Below are positions 7,811 to 16,226 of a DNA stretch of 64,000 bases, piece by piece. The stretch covers positions 114,657 to 178,656 of the forward strand of contig NZ_VIKW01000004.1 of NCBI RefSeq assembly GCF_009711975.1, written 5' to 3'. Each line of letters starts with the position of its first letter. The stretch's first letter is position 1. Both the position numbers and the translations under genes were made by a program. The stretch is from Anabaena sp. UHCC 0204. GTDB lineage: Bacteria; Cyanobacteriota; Cyanobacteriia; Cyanobacteriales; Nostocaceae. The notes beneath the pieces were generated by a model. It searched no databases, was not told the DNA's origin, and saw nothing but the letters and a program-made list of their open reading frames with translations.

Positions 7811-9838
7811 CTACCTTCCTAATAACCCAGCTAAATCTGTAATTGCTTTCTTTACTTCTGGCGGTTCATTAACTTCATCTTTTGCGGCAGAAATACGACC
7901 AGATGCGTCATAGCCAATATCATCAATCCTAGCCATGTAAATCTTATCATCCTGCTCAATTTCTAGCTGACTTTCTGCTGTCAAAGCTATATCACGCTTT
8001 TCTAGAAGAACCACGCTAGTTTTCACAGCAGCACCATAGGGTCTGAATGTTTCTTGTGGTAAACTCACAATTGCTTTTAATCTTGCCCAGCGTAAAATCC
8101 AATCTCTAACGTCCTGCATTGAACTGTTCGCCAACACTCCATCAGGTAAAACAATTGCTAATTTTCCCCCTGGTGCTAAAAATTCAAGACAACGATTAAT
8201 AAAAGCGACTTCTTCAGGAATACTTCTAACAAGTTTGCCATTTTTCTTTGTCACTCCATCCCGTGAAGCAAAGTCCTTTAAAACACTTTCATTTGTCAAC
8301 TTAGAACCAAATGGAGGATTAGTTAAAATCATCGTTAAACCTCCCAGATAAAAACCAGGACGTTCTGGAAGTCCCTCCGTAATTCCTCCTGTAATACTAC
8401 CCAATCTTTCCAGCGAATCCATTACTTTTAAATCGGCATATTGTGCGCCATTCATTAAAGTATTAACTCGCGCTATGTGCATCACATTTCGAGAATATTC
8501 AGCCCCAAATAAATGATTATCTCGAAACTTGATAAACTCTTCCGTTGGTTCTTCAGGATTTATCCCTTCAGCACTACCACCATTATTTGCTATTGCTTTT
8601 GTATATTCCTGTTTACGCACATAATCCAAAACGTGAGTTAGCATCCGCGCTGAACCGCAAGCAGGATCACCAACATAATCATTTACTGTTGGTTGCAAAA
8701 TTCCCACCATTAAATTAATTACAGGTGTAGGTGTGAAATATTGCCCCAAATCATCGCGGAAAGTCTTACTTAAAAAGTCCTCAAATACTCCACCTTTGAC
8801 ATCTGCTGAAGATTTCCGCAAACTCCAAGGCTGTAAACGCTTAACTATTTCCATTGTCGTATGAGGCTTGAATTGCAAAACATCAGCTTCATTAAAAGCC
8901 AACCTCACACCCAAATCATCACCAAATTTTTGCGCTAGTGTGTCCCGTTCCCACTGCTTCGCTTTTTCAAAAGTTTCTCTGACTTGAACTAATAAACGTT
9001 CTGGGTCAGTTTCATTACTGACACTAAATACATAAGCCCGTGATTCTCCTGTTTGCTTTACCAAGTCAATTGTTGCTTGTTCGTCATACCACTTAGCAAA
9101 CAAAAATTTAACCATTGCATCAACTGCTTCTTGTGGTTGCAAACCCTCGTTATCTCTGAGAATAGAATGACATCCAGAACGGGTATCTCCCAAAACCTCA
9201 CGAAACTTATCACGGGATAGAGGTGTGAGTCCGGTTTGAATCCCATCTGCTTCACTAGGATTTAAAATTACAGTATAAGGACTATGGGTTGCAGCTTCAC
9301 GGGTGCTTTCATATTTAGGTAAGTTACCAATTATTTCTAACTTCCGTGGGTAGTCAAGATCACGATGATAGATATCTGTGTGTTTACCACTGGTTAAAAT
9401 TGCATAACGGGCAAAAGGTGAAGCACTCATGTAAGCATTGAGTCGGTTAAGATGTTCTACCCAACCTTCCGCTTCAGTTCCACCAACTTTTTTATTTGGT
9501 TCCATAGCCTCTACCATAATAAAGGCTACATCCAAATTACCTACAGAGTCAGCATAACGGTCATCATAAACTACAACGTCTGCCCGTCCTAGATAGCGTC
9601 GTCCACCTTGATAAGTTCCCTCGGCAAAATCTGCACTTATTTCTAGTTCCATTGCTTCTAGTGGAACGCCGTACTCTTCTACTAGAATCTGAAGCGCCCA
9701 CATTGTCACAGGGTCTTCTGCTGGACGCACATAAGAACCATCAGCTTTAAATAATTTCTGTAGATTTATATCCTGACGATACTTTTCTGGTAAGTCAGCC
9801 GGATTTTTATAAGGATTAGTGAAATCAGAGAAAGGCAT
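7811..9838 (-). CDS. N6-adenine DNA methylase (HsdM-like) fused to a degenerate HsdR-N-like domain
   Basis: The 675-aa protein is larger than a typical ~500-aa HsdM. Residues about 40-190 resemble the N-terminal nuclease-like domain of type I R subunits: RADVVVYDD (about 85-93) then IMVEAMEPNKK (107-117). The usual E-x-K of that fold reads E-A-M, so the catalytic lysine appears lost. Residues about 230-675 are the methylase: a helical N part, FTPTPVINLMV, motif I DPACGS (391-396), motif IV NPPF (507-510) and PDGVLANSS. It methylates adenine given its S partner. No HsdR gene is next to it in this window. The start is the ATG at 9836-9838. Confidence 0.88.
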   Translation of the reverse strand: MPFSDFTNPYKNPADLPEKYRQDINLQKLFKADGSYVRPAEDPVTMWALQILVEEYGVPLEAMELEISADFAEGTYQGGRRYLGRADVVVYDDRYADSVGNLDVAFIMVEAMEPNKKVGGTEAEGWVEHLNRLNAYMSASPFARYAILTSGKHTDIYHRDLDYPRKLEIIGNLPKYESTREAATHSPYTVILNPSEADGIQTGLTPLSRDKFREVLGDTRSGCHSILRDNEGLQPQEAVDAMVKFLFAKWYDEQATIDLVKQTGESRAYVFSVSNETDPERLLVQVRETFEKAKQWERDTLAQKFGDDLGVRLAFNEADVLQFKPHTTMEIVKRLQPWSLRKSSADVKGGVFEDFLSKTFRDDLGQYFTPTPVINLMVGILQPTVNDYVGDPACGSARMLTHVLDYVRKQEYTKAIANNGGSAEGINPEEPTEEFIKFRDNHLFGAEYSRNVMHIARVNTLMNGAQYADLKVMDSLERLGSITGGITEGLPERPGFYLGGLTMILTNPPFGSKLTNESVLKDFASRDGVTKKNGKLVRSIPEEVAFINRCLEFLAPGGKLAIVLPDGVLANSSMQDVRDWILRWARLKAIVSLPQETFRPYGAAVKTSVVLLEKRDIALTAESQLEIEQDDKIYMARIDDIGYDASGRISAAKDEVNEPPEVKKAITDLAGLLGR

Positions 9839-9927
9839 GAAGTTATGGAATACAGGTTACACCTAGCCTAATAATATGCTATTTTGAGCGATCGCACTTT
9901 TATCTAGCTCCCATACAGAAACCGTAG

Positions 9928-9946
9928 GGGCGGGGTTTCCCCGCCC
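9928..9946. repeat. GC-rich palindrome between methylase and pepA
   Basis: GGGCGGGG, 3-nt loop, CCCCGCCC. It stands out in AT-rich DNA and belongs with similar palindromes at 30979-30997 and 34414-34432. It may end pepA transcription but has no T-run. Confidence 0.6.
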
Positions 9947-9964
9947 TGTTTAGGTGAAATTAAA

Positions 9965-11437
9965 TTAACTCAAAACCCAACTAACCAAAGTTCTGACACC
10001 AAAACCGGTAGCACCTGCACCGTTATAGCCATTTTCCTTATCAGCCCAAACAGGACCTGCAATATCTAAATGCGCCCAAGGAGTATCCTTAACAAACTGC
10101 TTGAGGAACAAAGCCGCAGTAATAGAACCGCCATAACGGGGTCCGGTGTTTTTCATATCCGCAATACCCGATTTCATCCCTTCAAAATATTTGTCTTCCA
10201 TAGGCATCCGCCAGATTTTCTCACCAGCGGTTTCAGCGGCTGTTTGTAGTTGGGAAGCAACAGCATCATCAGGTGTAAATAAACCGGCAATATCGTCACC
10301 CAAAGCCACCACACAAGCACCTGTAAGAGTAGCTAGATCAACGATCGCATCTACACCCAATTTATCAGCATAAACTAAGGCATCAGCCAGGGTTAAACGC
10401 CCTTCTGCGTCGGTATTGTTGACTTCGATGGTTTTGCCATTTGATGCTGTTAAGATATCTCCTGGGTGCAGAGCCTTACCGCTAATCATGTTTTCAGTAA
10501 CGGCTGATATAAAGTGAACTTCTACATCCGGTTTTAATTGGCCGATAGCTTTAGCAGCGCCGAGAGTAGCCGCAGCACCACCCATATCCATTTTCATGGT
10601 TTCAATGCCACTACCAGCACCTTTAATGTTCAAACCGCCGGAATCAAAGGTTACACCTTTACCGATAATTGCGAGTTTGCGTTTGGGTGTGGTGGCTGGT
10701 TTGTAGATTAGGTGAATGAATTTCGGGGGTAAATCAGAAGCTTGAGCGACTCCTAAAAATGCTCCCATACCTAGTTTTTCACATTCTTCTTTTTCGAGAA
10801 TTTCCAGTTGTAAGCCATATTCGTGAGCGATCGCTTGAGCAGTTTCTGCCATAGTAATAGGTGTAACACTATTAGCTGGGGCTGCTACTAACTGCCGTGC
10901 CAAAATTACCCCAGACACAATTTGATTGGCGCGGGTAATAGCTGCTTCTTGTCCTGTTAAACCGAATAAGTCAATTGTTTCAACGTTGGGACCTTTATCT
11001 TCTGGCTCGGATTTAAAGCGCGTATCTTGGTAAAGTGCTAATTCTAAACCTTCGGCTATGGCTTGGGCTGTGGCGGCTGGGTGATTGTTCCACAGTGGTA
11101 AACTAATTCCCAGAGTTTTAGTTTTTTGCTTTTTAGCAGTCCGCGCTATTGTAGCCGCCACACGGCGTAAGGTTTCTAGTTGCAGCCCATCTGGTTTACC
11201 TAAACCGACTAAAATCACCTTCCGCACTAAATTACCAGCAGAGACTCTTGTGAAGATGGTGCTATTGACTTTTCCAGTAAATTCTTCTTCAGCAATCAAT
11301 TCTTTGAGAATTCCGCCGCATTTATCATCTAGAGTCGCTAAATCGCCCGTTAACTCGACTGCATCTTCAAATAAGGCGATCGCCAAAGTATCACCAGTCC
11401 AGTCTAATAATGCCGTATTTGTAAGTTGAATCATCAT
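9965..11437 (-). CDS. pepA: Leucyl aminopeptidase (M17) PepA
   Basis: This cytosolic di-metal aminopeptidase removes N-terminal residues from peptides. The 490-aa length is typical. The catalytic domain carries [15 protein letters not shown] (Lys260, Asp265, Lys272), a metal-ligand MDMGG (Asp283) and the M17 signature NTDAEGRL (Asp343, Glu345, Arg347). The N-terminal 170 residues form the variable regulatory domain. It stands alone between the M-S-HEPN operon and a divergently oriented thioesterase. Confidence 0.97.
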   Translation of the reverse strand: MMIQLTNTALLDWTGDTLAIALFEDAVELTGDLATLDDKCGGILKELIAEEEFTGKVNSTIFTRVSAGNLVRKVILVGLGKPDGLQLETLRRVAATIARTAKKQKTKTLGISLPLWNNHPAATAQAIAEGLELALYQDTRFKSEPEDKGPNVETIDLFGLTGQEAAITRANQIVSGVILARQLVAAPANSVTPITMAETAQAIAHEYGLQLEILEKEECEKLGMGAFLGVAQASDLPPKFIHLIYKPATTPKRKLAIIGKGVTFDSGGLNIKGAGSGIETMKMDMGGAAATLGAAKAIGQLKPDVEVHFISAVTENMISGKALHPGDILTASNGKTIEVNNTDAEGRLTLADALVYADKLGVDAIVDLATLTGACVVALGDDIAGLFTPDDAVASQLQTAAETAGEKIWRMPMEDKYFEGMKSGIADMKNTGPRYGGSITAALFLKQFVKDTPWAHLDIAGPVWADKENGYNGAGATGFGVRTLVSWVLS

Positions 11438-11608
11438 TTTTGTAAGTTCTGTCTATCATCCTTCTTGTACAAGTATTGCTCAAATTTTCTTAATCATGGA
11501 CCTTTCATGCAACGTCTTGACAATCTGGTAAAATTAACGATGGTGTACAAATGACCAATTTACAAAGTTTTATCAGTTTTTTATTGTATTGCTCAAAAAA
11601 TTATTCAG

Positions 11609-12103
11609 ATGTCTCAAGAAATAAACCAACCCAAATTACCACCCACTAGTGCCATTGAAAGTGTTACTAATGTTACCTTTGAAAATTGGTTTGAATATCC
11701 AGTCAGAGCGCAACCACACCACACAGACTATGCTGGTATTGTTTGGCATGGTACATACTTAACTTGGATGGAGGAAGCACGGGTAGAATGCTTGCGCTCT
11801 ATAGGCATTGAATTTGCTGATTTAGTGGCTTTAGGTTGTGATTTACCTGTTGTGGAGTTATCAATCCGTTATCATCGGTCGGTGCAATTAGGTATGCCAG
11901 TCATAGTAAAAACACGCATGGCTGAAGTGACAGGAGTACGGCTTAACTGGGACTATACTATTGTTTCTACTGATGGTCAGGATTTATATGTTACTGCCCA
12001 AGTGACGTTAGTGGCTTTAGATCGGGAAAAAGGTAAAATCATGCGACAGTTACCACCTGCGGTTCAAGATGCTTTGGCGAAAATTTCAGCATCTCGCAAG
12101 TAA
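11609..12103 (+). CDS. Hotdog-fold acyl-CoA thioesterase (4HBT/YbgC-like)
   Basis: The 164-aa protein has a ~28-residue leader, then the 4-hydroxybenzoyl-CoA thioesterase fold: YPVRAQPHHTDYAGIVWHGTYLTWMEEARV, with the conserved Asp (HTDYAG) expected to be catalytic, and ELSIRYHRSVQLGMPV further on. Cyanobacterial relatives include the enzyme that hydrolyses DHNA-CoA in phylloquinone synthesis, which is one possible role. YbgC-like general thioesterase activity is the alternative. It is monocistronic and divergent from pepA. Confidence 0.85.
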   Translation: MSQEINQPKLPPTSAIESVTNVTFENWFEYPVRAQPHHTDYAGIVWHGTYLTWMEEARVECLRSIGIEFADLVALGCDLPVVELSIRYHRSVQLGMPVIVKTRMAEVTGVRLNWDYTIVSTDGQDLYVTAQVTLVALDREKGKIMRQLPPAVQDALAKISASRK

Positions 12104-12132
12104 GATTAGGCATTTAAAATCACTTGAATTAA

Positions 12133-12330
12133 TTATCTACTTACTGGTGTTTGTGAGAAAGTTTGAGCAAACTGGGTGATTTGATGCCAAATATCTTGGG
12201 GAGTAACACCAAATCCAAAGTATAATAAAACAACGATAGCGCCACAGGTAACTGCCGTTTTGACGGTAGTTTTTACTAATTTCCAGAGGATGACAAATAC
12301 TATCCAAGCTACTATTAAAGTAATGATCAT
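12133..12330 (-). CDS. Small conserved membrane protein
   Basis: A 65-aa ORF with hydrophobic N-terminal stretches (residues about 2-16 and 27-45) separated by KLVKTTVKT, and an amphipathic tail. Small proteins of this layout are common in cyanobacteria. No function known. It is convergent with the thioesterase gene, 29 bp apart. The 250 bp upstream of it shows no further gene. Confidence 0.55.
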   Translation of the reverse strand: MIITLIVAWIVFVILWKLVKTTVKTAVTCGAIVVLLYFGFGVTPQDIWHQITQFAQTFSQTPVSR

Positions 12331-12583
12331 ATATTCAAATCCTTGAAATTGACTCTTATGTTTGAATAAAGAGTAAATTATATCTCAGAATCAAAAAATA
12401 ATTCACTTTATTAAGAAATTTTTACAGACATATAGGACTAATATTTGATTTTTGTATCCCTTGCTGCGAACCCATTAAGATACTTAGGTAAGTTAGCAAT
12501 GCCTTAGTCTAAAGTTAATCAAGTTTACTGAAAATATACCCATAATTTGATGAAAATTGGCTTTTATATTTAAATTAATAAAA

Positions 12584-14020
12584 TCATTTGACATCAACAT
12601 AAATATCTTTTTCAGATTGCTTAAATTCATCATCTAGGTTATAGAGTAAATTTCTAATTTGTTGACGAAGTTCTCTAGCAGGTTCTAAACAATCACGTTG
12701 ATAATCTTGTAAAGTTAATTCAAGATGAGGATAAAGTAATTTTAAAAATCCTGATGCTGTTTTGAGAATTGCTTGTTGATCTCTAATGGTAGTATGATCA
12801 TCAAATTGAGTATGTTGTTGAACATATTGGTAAAAACTACCATCTTTCCTTAAAGATAATAATGCTTCCCCAAAAAAGTCCATTTTTAAACCGATTTGAT
12901 TAGCAATCATCTCCCTTTTAAATTTAGGAATTTCCCAACCAGGTAAAATACCAGCAAAACGATCTAAAAAAGCTGTTTCCGAGAAAAATTTAGGTAACTT
13001 AGCCATTAAATTATATTTATCTTTAGGACGTTGATATTCATCAAGTTCAATGTTACCTAATAACACCAAGGAACAATCACTAGCAATATCAGCAAATCCT
13101 GAACGGTTGTAACGTCCGTTAGCAAGATAAGTTTTTAACGGTCCAATAATTTCATCAGGATTGTCAAATGTTAAACTTTGAATTTCATCTAAAACAACTA
13201 CATCATAACGTCCTAATAAACCAACTTCTTTAGTTTTTCCATTAATAAATAATTGTGAAGGAGTTACTTTTCCTCCACTAATAACAGAAACTTTATTATT
13301 AATGTTTTCATAAACAAAACTTTTTCCTGTTCCTTTAGGTGCTAGTTCTATGATGTGATAATTAGGTTCAACTAAGGGAATTAAACGAGTTAACATCCAG
13401 GTTTTTGAGCGATAATTATAATTTGGATGTTCGGGATTAAAACCCATTGAACAAAACATCAAATTTCGCCATTGTTCTGTGGTAAATTCAGAACGATATT
13501 CAGCATAAGTTTTCAGGTTAACTTCAGAACACTGAAAAGGATCAAAATCAATAATTGAGACTTGAGAATTACCATATCTTAAAGTAATCTTACCCCATAC
13601 TCCTTGTCTAAGTAGCATCTGATAACGTTCGACAATATCTGTAGAAATTTCACAATCTGAGAAATTCAAAACAGGAATATTCGCTAATGGTTCAGGTATT
13701 TGTTTAGAGTTTGATTCCAATTTTATTCTTACTTGAAGTAGTGCGATTAATTTATATATTTCTCCTTGTTGTGTGAGTTTAAATTTAATAACTTCTTGAT
13801 CATCTTTTCTAGGAAATGCTTTTTGGACAAAATTATTAATTTTTTCTAATTCTAAATTATCTAAAATTCCCATTCCCGGAACGATTTTATCTAGTAACCA
13901 TTCACCCACAAAACTAGGAATACCTAAAGTGGTTAGTCCACTTGATGGTAAACGTTTTTTATCAATACTTAATGATTGAAATATTTGAGTGATTAAATCA
14001 TTGTCGTAATTAAAAGTCAT
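12584..14020 (-). CDS. brxL: BrxL-like AAA+ ATPase lacking the Lon protease domain
   Basis: The last gene of the BREX-like cassette, 478 aa. It matches the AAA+ part of BrxL: SGLTTLGIPSFVGEWLLDK near the N-terminus, Walker A APKGTGKS (227-234), Walker B VVVLDE (274-279), then LLGNIELDEYQ and a FLDRFAGILPGWEIPK block typical of the family. Classical BrxL (about 680 aa) continues into a C-terminal Lon-like domain. Here the protein ends after a helical stretch, so that domain is absent. BrxL forms DNA-binding ring complexes needed for phage defence. Its ATG overlaps the pglZ stop region by 11 bp, so it is co-translated. Confidence 0.85.
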   Translation of the reverse strand: MTFNYDNDLITQIFQSLSIDKKRLPSSGLTTLGIPSFVGEWLLDKIVPGMGILDNLELEKINNFVQKAFPRKDDQEVIKFKLTQQGEIYKLIALLQVRIKLESNSKQIPEPLANIPVLNFSDCEISTDIVERYQMLLRQGVWGKITLRYGNSQVSIIDFDPFQCSEVNLKTYAEYRSEFTTEQWRNLMFCSMGFNPEHPNYNYRSKTWMLTRLIPLVEPNYHIIELAPKGTGKSFVYENINNKVSVISGGKVTPSQLFINGKTKEVGLLGRYDVVVLDEIQSLTFDNPDEIIGPLKTYLANGRYNRSGFADIASDCSLVLLGNIELDEYQRPKDKYNLMAKLPKFFSETAFLDRFAGILPGWEIPKFKREMIANQIGLKMDFFGEALLSLRKDGSFYQYVQQHTQFDDHTTIRDQQAILKTASGFLKLLYPHLELTLQDYQRDCLEPARELRQQIRNLLYNLDDEFKQSEKDIYVDVK

Positions 14021-16226
14021 CTAAATCACCTTGAAAACCGCTACTAAAGATTTGTTGAATGCTAATGAATGATTCTGAATCAATATTTGATTCTCCTGAA
14101 TGATTATTAGCAAAAAGAAAAGTTAATTTACCGGATAATTTAATAGTTGTTTCATTCTTGTGTGGTGGTAATTCTGGATATTCACTAATAAATATTTTAT
14201 GAGTAATTTTATCATGAGGTTTAATAGTAATATCTAAGATTTTTCCTGTTTTAAATTCTCGTAATTCATTAATATATAAAGAAAGATGCGTTAAGGATGC
14301 TAAATTATGATTATGAATAGTAATTATTAATTCTCCTGGTTGTTTAGGTTTACCTTCTCCACTACAAGTTACTATAACTGGATAACGTTTTAATGATTTA
14401 CTTAAAACTGAAAATCCTACTACAACTTCTTCGGGAAATAATCCCCCATGAGAACCAATAATTTCTTTATCTTTTGTATAAAAAAACGCACTAATACAAT
14501 CGGAATTTCTCACAATACTAATATCATGGGGAAGTCCAAAACGTCTAGCTTCAAGAACTACAAAACGAGGATCATCAGTTTTACCAATTCCCATTCTACC
14601 TTTTGATTTTAATTCTGCTGGACAATTAGATAATTTTTGTACTTCTCCCATCATTTGTCCATGATCACTAGCAATAACAATTTTTAATTCTTCCGAACTG
14701 TTATATTCTTCTAAGTAGTGCTGAATGTTTCTAGCAATTCCTTCTAAACGATTGACCCTTTCTACTTTATATAGAGTGTTCCAATCTTTTTCTTGATGAT
14801 AAAGTTCATCTAATTGATCAGTATCCCAGCAATAAATTTGATATTTATTTTCTTTTAAATCTTGATTTAACTCATGTTTATTATTATCTGTATAACGATT
14901 TCCTGATTTTACCATAGAAAAACCGTCTTTTGCATTAGGTGTCCAAGACGAATGTTCCGGTAAAAGTTGAGAATAAAGACTCCATTTTGCATATTCAGTC
15001 TTAGTAGGGAGAATACTAAAATAAGGTTTCATATCTGTTTCTAGTGAAAGTTGATTATTCTTAGTTAAAATTGCAATTAGTTGCTGATGATCTAACCATC
15101 CTAAACCATCAACAACTATCCAAAGAATAGGATTGTCTTTAGCTAATTCTTGAACTTGAAATGCTACACTATAATTCAAACATGAATTTTCTACATTATC
15201 AATTTTTAATTCTGGGTAATATTTTACTATCCAGTTAACAAAACTATCTGCTAATTGTTCGCTAATTTGTTGTTCTCTAGGAGTATCGTTAATTGTTGTC
15301 TCCCAACGTCTAAAGGGTAAATAAGATTCTGTTACCCATTTTAAAGTATCTTCAGGAGTCGCATTAATGGATAAGGGTAAAGGTTGAAGTGGAGGTAGTT
15401 TTTGCTCTAATTGAGATTTTTCTATGTTACTTAAATATAAACTAATTTTACTAATTCTTTCTTGAGTTATCCAAATTGGTTGTTTTAATAAAAAATCATA
15501 AGCAATGGAAGCAATTATTTTATTACCAGGTTCTTGATGTAAAATCAAATTATCTAAAATTTTAGCTTCTGTTTGATAAATTTTTTGTTCCCAAAAGTTT
15601 CTAAATTCCTCTAAACAAGAATTAGGAATATTTAGAGGATATTTACCTAGTATATTAATAAAATTCAAATCTATAGTTAAACCTAACCAATTCTTTAAAA
15701 GTTGATTTTTATTCTCAGTTTGATAATAACTAAGTAAATGATCATGATTATGATTTTGACTAATTTGATATTTCCAAACATCCTCAAATATTTGATAGTC
15801 TTGGGGAACTTGAACACATAACCATTCAGCTAAATGTTTTATTGATAGTTGATTAATTAACCAAAAATTTTCTTCAGTATTAGTTATATCAGCTAATAAA
15901 GATTCAAGAGGATGATTTGAAGCATAATTATCAAGCTGAGTAGCTAATTTTAAAATATACTGATCATCACAATTACAGGGGATAGATAAAGGATCAAGTA
16001 TAGCTGCTAATTTTGGACGTGGGTGTTGTTTTTTCTCAATTACTAAATCTGATTTTTTCCATACTCTTAACCATTCTTCTGTCCAATTACAAAGGGTTTT
16101 ACCTTTAATCCAATAATTATCATGTTCAAGGGTGAAATATTGTACCCATTCTACTTCTGTAGTGATAACAATATAGTCAGAAAGAGGTTGATATAAGCCA
16201 GTAGGATCTAATATAATTTTACTCAT
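14010..16226 (-). CDS. pglZ: PglZ-domain protein (BREX alkaline-phosphatase-superfamily component)
   Basis: PglZ is the defining gene of BREX systems and belongs to the alkaline phosphatase fold. In this 738-aa protein the PglZ core is near residues 350-610. Metal-binding Asp is in LWIVVDGLGWLD (Asp373), a nucleophile-type Thr in LPTKTEYAKW (Thr408), Asp521/His522 in IASDHGQMMG, and His593 in GSHGGLFPEEV. All expected metal ligands are present, so it should be active. The N-terminal 350 residues are helical and divergent; the C-terminal ~120 look like a beta domain. It overlaps the BrxC-like gene upstream by 8 bp and brxL downstream by 11 bp. Confidence 0.88.
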   Translation of the reverse strand: MSKIILDPTGLYQPLSDYIVITTEVEWVQYFTLEHDNYWIKGKTLCNWTEEWLRVWKKSDLVIEKKQHPRPKLAAILDPLSIPCNCDDQYILKLATQLDNYASNHPLESLLADITNTEENFWLINQLSIKHLAEWLCVQVPQDYQIFEDVWKYQISQNHNHDHLLSYYQTENKNQLLKNWLGLTIDLNFINILGKYPLNIPNSCLEEFRNFWEQKIYQTEAKILDNLILHQEPGNKIIASIAYDFLLKQPIWITQERISKISLYLSNIEKSQLEQKLPPLQPLPLSINATPEDTLKWVTESYLPFRRWETTINDTPREQQISEQLADSFVNWIVKYYPELKIDNVENSCLNYSVAFQVQELAKDNPILWIVVDGLGWLDHQQLIAILTKNNQLSLETDMKPYFSILPTKTEYAKWSLYSQLLPEHSSWTPNAKDGFSMVKSGNRYTDNNKHELNQDLKENKYQIYCWDTDQLDELYHQEKDWNTLYKVERVNRLEGIARNIQHYLEEYNSSEELKIVIASDHGQMMGEVQKLSNCPAELKSKGRMGIGKTDDPRFVVLEARRFGLPHDISIVRNSDCISAFFYTKDKEIIGSHGGLFPEEVVVGFSVLSKSLKRYPVIVTCSGEGKPKQPGELIITIHNHNLASLTHLSLYINELREFKTGKILDITIKPHDKITHKIFISEYPELPPHKNETTIKLSGKLTFLFANNHSGESNIDSESFISIQQIFSSGFQGDLDDF

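Noticed and set aside
9058..9255. 65-aa frame inside the methylase gene
   Set aside because: Alternative frame of a clear coding region; shadow.
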